The notes under the pieces are model-generated. The model ran no database searches and was not told the origin of the DNA. It saw only the letters and a program-made list of their open reading frames with translations. Below are positions 6,174-9,076 of a stretch of DNA of 9,076 bases, in pieces; the stretch's first letter is position 1, and the number at the start of each line of letters is the position of its first letter. The stretch spans positions 1 through 9,076 of the forward strand of contig JAJYHU010000171.1 in assembly GCA_021784615.1 (NCBI GenBank), written 5' to 3'. Position numbers and translations under genes: made by a program. This stretch comes from Acidobacteriota bacterium (GTDB taxonomy: Bacteria; Acidobacteriota; Terriglobia; UBA7540).

Positions 6174-7226
6174 ATGTCAAAGACGCGCATCGCAGTGCTG
6201 GGAGCCGGCTGGTGGGCAGCCGAGAATCATATTCCGGTTTTAAAGTCGCGACCGGATATAGAGGTCGTGGGGATCTGCCGCCTGGGCCGTGAAGAGCTGC
6301 GCCGGGCTCAAGAACGCTTCGAGATCCCTTTTGGCACGGAGGATTATAACGAACTGCTGGCCCTTGAGAATCTTGAAGGAGTGGTTGTCAGTACGCCCCA
6401 TCACCTGCACTACGAGCACGCATCTGCCGCCCTCAAAAAAGGCCTGCATGTCTTGTGCGAAAAACCCATGACACTGCATGCTTCAGAAGCAAGGGATCTC
6501 GCCAACCTTGCCCGGCTGCACAATCGGCATTTCGTCATTCCCTACGGATGGAATTACACGGACTATGCCGCAAAGTCCAAAGAGATCATTCAACAAGGCG
6601 AAATCGGGAAGGTTGAACACGTCCTCTGCCACATGGCCAGCGCCCTGCGGGACCTGTTTAGCGGAACAGGCGCATGGTTCGCTGAGGAAGCGTTTTTCAA
6701 GCCTCAAGCGAAAACCTGGAGCGATCCCGCGGGGGGCGGGGGATTCGCGCATGGCCAATTGACCCATGCGCTGGGCTTGCTCTACTGGATCACCAACCTT
6801 CAGCCAACTGATGTTTTTTGTTTCTCGCGAGCGTCCGAGAGCGGCGCGGACCTCTATGATGCCATCAGTTGCAGGTTCACCAACGGCGCCACGGGCATGC
6901 TGGGCGGTGCGGGAACGATGCCGCCGAGTTCGACCTATCAGGTGGATATCCGGATCTTTGGAAGCGAGGGGATGCTCTTGCTTGATATTGAGCGGCCGCG
7001 GCTGGAGTTGCGGCGCAATGATGGGCGCAACTCCCTTATCCCCGTCAAGGCTCGACCGGGTGAATACTCATGTGTTGAACCCGTGCAGAGGTTCATCGAC
7101 CTGATTCAGGGAAAGACGGCGGAGAATCGCTCGAATGCTTCGCTCGGCGCGGAGGTTGTGGCAACTCTTGACGCTGCGGGTCGGTCGGCAAAGAGCGGCA
7201 GGGTTGAGGCGACCGGAAAGACTTAA
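6174..7226 (+). CDS. Gfo/Idh/MocA-family NAD(P)-dependent oxidoreductase
   Basis: 350 residues from the ATG at 6174, chosen because GAGGAGG (6158-6164) lies 9 bases upstream; an ATG at 6144 would add ten non-conserved residues and overlap this RBS. The N-terminal Rossmann domain (about 1-120) starts RIAVLGAGWWAAENH; the dinucleotide motif is G10-A-G12-W-W-A, with Ala in place of the third Gly. STPHHLHYEHA and the hallmark CEKP (95-98, with Lys97) follow. The C-terminal alpha/beta domain includes GGGGFAHGQLTHALGLLYWI, whose His198 is the probable catalytic base. Members oxidise, reduce or epimerise sugars, inositols and their acids; the substrate cannot be named. It lies 39 bp after the ceramidase-like gene, so the two are probably co-transcribed. 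No signal peptide, hence cytoplasmic. Confidence 0.9.
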   Translation: MSKTRIAVLGAGWWAAENHIPVLKSRPDIEVVGICRLGREELRRAQERFEIPFGTEDYNELLALENLEGVVVSTPHHLHYEHASAALKKGLHVLCEKPMTLHASEARDLANLARLHNRHFVIPYGWNYTDYAAKSKEIIQQGEIGKVEHVLCHMASALRDLFSGTGAWFAEEAFFKPQAKTWSDPAGGGGFAHGQLTHALGLLYWITNLQPTDVFCFSRASESGADLYDAISCRFTNGATGMLGGAGTMPPSSTYQVDIRIFGSEGMLLLDIERPRLELRRNDGRNSLIPVKARPGEYSCVEPVQRFIDLIQGKTAENRSNASLGAEVVATLDAAGRSAKSGRVEATGKT

Positions 7227-7354
7227 CCGCAAAATGCCGCGAAGGCGCTGTTGGCCGAGTCCCTTCGATGTTCACTTCCTTCAACAAAGAGTGGCTTTGG
7301 GCTCTTGATTTCAGTCTAATCCGCCCGGCTGCATGGCGCGGCTTTGGGCGTGGC

Positions 7355-7361
7355 AAGGAGG
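7355..7361 (+). promoter_or_regulatory. Strong Shine-Dalgarno site defining a GTG start
   Basis: AAGGAGG at 7355-7361 is 6 bases before GTG 7368. The codons after this GTG give a textbook signal peptide, so the site decides the start of the last gene. The rest of the 141-base gap after the oxidoreductase (7227-7354) shows no clear terminator or promoter. Confidence 0.75.
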
Positions 7362-7367
7362 ATCAGG

Positions 7368-9076
7368 GTGAAATTTACGCGAAGCGGCATGCTAGTGGCA
7401 GCATTGTTTTGCGTTGCGGCAAGCGCAAGTTTATGGGCAAGGAGCGCTACGGGCGCTCTAGTCTCGAACGGCCGGGCGGAATCCGTGATTGTGGCTGGGA
7501 CGGGCGAATTCAACCGCTGGGTCGCGGGCGAACTGCAAAGCTATTTTGAGCGCTTCAGCGGCACCCGGATTCCCATTGTTTCACCCGCCGAAGCGCGCAA
7601 GCAGGCCAAAGAGACGGCGTGGATTCTTGTGGGGAGCCCCGAGGCGAACGCGCTGGTCACCGAAGCTTCCAACAAGAAGCTGGTGAGTTTTGCGGGGCTC
7701 AAGCCGGACGGTTTCATTCTAAAGACTCTTCGCCTGGATGGGCGCAAGGCGCTGGTGGTAGGCGGTAACCGGGACGCGGCGACCATGTACGCTGCCTATG
7801 ACCTGCTCGAGCGCTACGGCGCGGTTTTCCTGTTGACGGGCGACATTCTGCCCCAGAAAAAGCCCACGTGGGCGTTGCGAAATTTGGACGTGCGGTGCAA
7901 TCCGGCTTTCCGGCGTCGAGGCCTGTTCGTTTCCTTCATCTATCCCAACCGCTCCGTGATGTCGCTTAAGGACGAGCGGAAGTTTGTGGACCAGATGGCC
8001 AAGATGAAGATGAACTACCTGCAAATCTTCTGGTTTCCCTACGAGCCGTTCCTGAAGTATTCGTACCACGGCGAAACCAAATGGATGGGCGATGTTTCAA
8101 GAAAACAGACCGGATACTTGCTGTGGGCGCGCGACTTCGGCTCGCACAAAACGACGGACATGCAGGTAGGCAAAGAGCATTTCAAGGCGGCTGGAGTTTA
8201 TCCCAACCTTGAACCTCCGGAGTTCCAGCACGTCGAGAACAATGCCGAAGCCTTCACCACGGCGCAGAACTATCTCCGGGACGTCATCCATTACGCCCAC
8301 AGCCGCAAGATCAAAGTATGGCTCGATATCGACGCCACGTCCATTGCTCCGAACCTGGCGCGCTACACCACGCGTACGCTCACTCAGCCGTTTCATCCTA
8401 TTTTCGGCACCTTCATCTGCCCGGATAATCCCGTTTCCTGGGAACTGAACGAAAACCGGTTGAAGAGCCTGGTGGCGACCTACCCGAGCGCGGAGGGCTA
8501 CTTTTTGTATCTTCCGGAAGCGTATCCGGTCTGCAATCAAAGCTCGAAAGATCAGCAGTTTTATCTGAGCCTGCGTCCGCAATATCCCGGCGAGGCCGAA
8601 GCGCGCGCGGCCTTTACAGGAGACATCGCGCAAGATAACGATACGGTCACCGACTCCAATAGCGGGTCTCTTTATTTTATCCAGAAGTTCATGGAGGCGC
8701 GGGACCAGATTGCTCCGAACGTGAAGCTTGGAATTGGCGGGCTGGGACGGCTTTATCTGGCTCCTTACATCCAGAAGATGTTTCCAAAATCCGTCCCCTT
8801 CAGCGACATGGAGTCACGCGCCATCTGGACGCCCACGGGCGTGCCCATGCAGATGTTCGGCGAGATGCCGGGCCGCGAGACCACGCTGAGCAACCGCATT
8901 GACGACGATTCCGACATGTTGGGAATGCAGTTCAATGTGAACCTTTATTATAAGGACCACGTTTTGGAAGGCGGGCTGAAATACGGACTTGCAGGTTTCG
9001 ATTCGCAACTGAACCGGGCGCGCGGCACGGAGACGAACACAAAATACATGGCCGAGGGCGAATGGGATCCGGTTCT
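7368..9076 (+). CDS. Exported GH67 N-terminal-domain-like glycosidase (partial, 3' end outside window)
   Basis: 569 whole codons are visible with no stop; the gene continues past the right edge. The GTG start gives MKFTRSGMLVAALFCVAASA, a Sec signal peptide with likely cleavage after SLWA (residue 24). Residues about 39-165 (SVIVAGTGEFNRWVAGELQS, then WILVGSPEAN, AATMYAAYDLLERYG, FLLTGDILP) form the alpha/beta domain that precedes the barrel in GH67 alpha-glucuronidases and relatives such as GH20 and GH115. LRNLDVRCNPAFRRRG is the usual linker to the catalytic part. A TIM-barrel-like region starts near 205 (FVDQMAKMKMNYLQIFWFPY) and contains GYFLYLPEAYP, where Glu384 is a candidate acid (inference). 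Homologues are often annotated only as hypothetical, so the substrate is open. It is probably periplasmic or secreted. Confidence 0.72.
   Translation, partial: MKFTRSGMLVAALFCVAASASLWARSATGALVSNGRAESVIVAGTGEFNRWVAGELQSYFERFSGTRIPIVSPAEARKQAKETAWILVGSPEANALVTEASNKKLVSFAGLKPDGFILKTLRLDGRKALVVGGNRDAATMYAAYDLLERYGAVFLLTGDILPQKKPTWALRNLDVRCNPAFRRRGLFVSFIYPNRSVMSLKDERKFVDQMAKMKMNYLQIFWFPYEPFLKYSYHGETKWMGDVSRKQTGYLLWARDFGSHKTTDMQVGKEHFKAAGVYPNLEPPEFQHVENNAEAFTTAQNYLRDVIHYAHSRKIKVWLDIDATSIAPNLARYTTRTLTQPFHPIFGTFICPDNPVSWELNENRLKSLVATYPSAEGYFLYLPEAYPVCNQSSKDQQFYLSLRPQYPGEAEARAAFTGDIAQDNDTVTDSNSGSLYFIQKFMEARDQIAPNVKLGIGGLGRLYLAPYIQKMFPKSVPFSDMESRAIWTPTGVPMQMFGEMPGRETTLSNRIDDDSDMLGMQFNVNLYYKDHVLEGGLKYGLAGFDSQLNRARGTETNTKYMAEGEWDPV

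Noticed and set aside
8097..8633. Minus-strand frame of 178 codons
   Set aside because: It is the antisense of the GH67N-like gene, whose + strand frame is continuous, has a signal peptide and recognisable domains.
1..9076. CRISPR array, tRNA or rRNA genes
   Set aside because: No regularly spaced direct repeats, no cloverleaf with T-loop consensus and no rRNA blocks were seen on reading both strands by eye.

Overview
The window reads as a moderately GC-rich bacterial genome segment with good Shine-Dalgarno sites and every recognised gene on the + strand. The mix of genes (Tat lipoprotein glycosidase, L-rhamnose mutarotase and symporter, ceramidase-like enzyme, Gfo/Idh/MocA oxidoreductase, exported GH67N-like protein) is typical of polysaccharide-degrading Acidobacteriota, and less specifically of Planctomycetota or Verrucomicrobiota. 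This taxonomic guess rests on gene content only.

Region 1 (1-868) is mobile DNA. Bases 1-111 are the last 36 codons of an IS1182-type DDE transposase that enters from the left edge. Its 3' flank holds an inverted repeat (199-250), a possible IS terminus near 253-274 and a strong GC hairpin (290-306). Eleven bases after that hairpin begins a compact group II intron ribozyme (318-868). It aligns by eye along most of its length with the Oceanobacillus iheyensis group IIC intron as I remember it. Conserved domain I blocks, a DII stem, a DIII hairpin, a complete domain V and a domain VI with a candidate branch-point A can all be placed. The intron has lost its reverse transcriptase/maturase: only an 8-codon stub remains in DIV. 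The first base of the DV catalytic triad also looks substituted.

Region 2 (869-1044) is a non-coding leader. It ends in two small hairpins and a six-T run that directly abuts the ribosome binding site of the next gene.

Region 3 (1045-3165) encodes a Tat-exported lipoprotein resembling GH27/GH36 alpha-galactosidase-like TIM-barrel enzymes. A probable intrinsic terminator follows it, then a weak candidate promoter.

Region 4 (3291-7226) is a likely operon with gaps of 24, 54 and 39 bp: rhaM (L-rhamnose mutarotase), rhaT (L-rhamnose/H+ symporter), a neutral ceramidase-like hydrolase without a signal peptide, and a Gfo/Idh/MocA NAD(P)-dependent oxidoreductase. After a 141 bp gap an exported GH67N-like glycosidase-type protein starts at a strong RBS and runs off the right edge.

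Taken together, regions 3 and 4 look like a locus for taking apart a rhamnose-containing glycan or glycoconjugate. Surface enzymes would release sugars, RhaT would import rhamnose, RhaM would interconvert its anomers, and the two intracellular enzymes would process an unidentified amide-linked or oxidised product. The rhamnose isomerase, kinase and aldolase genes are not in this window.
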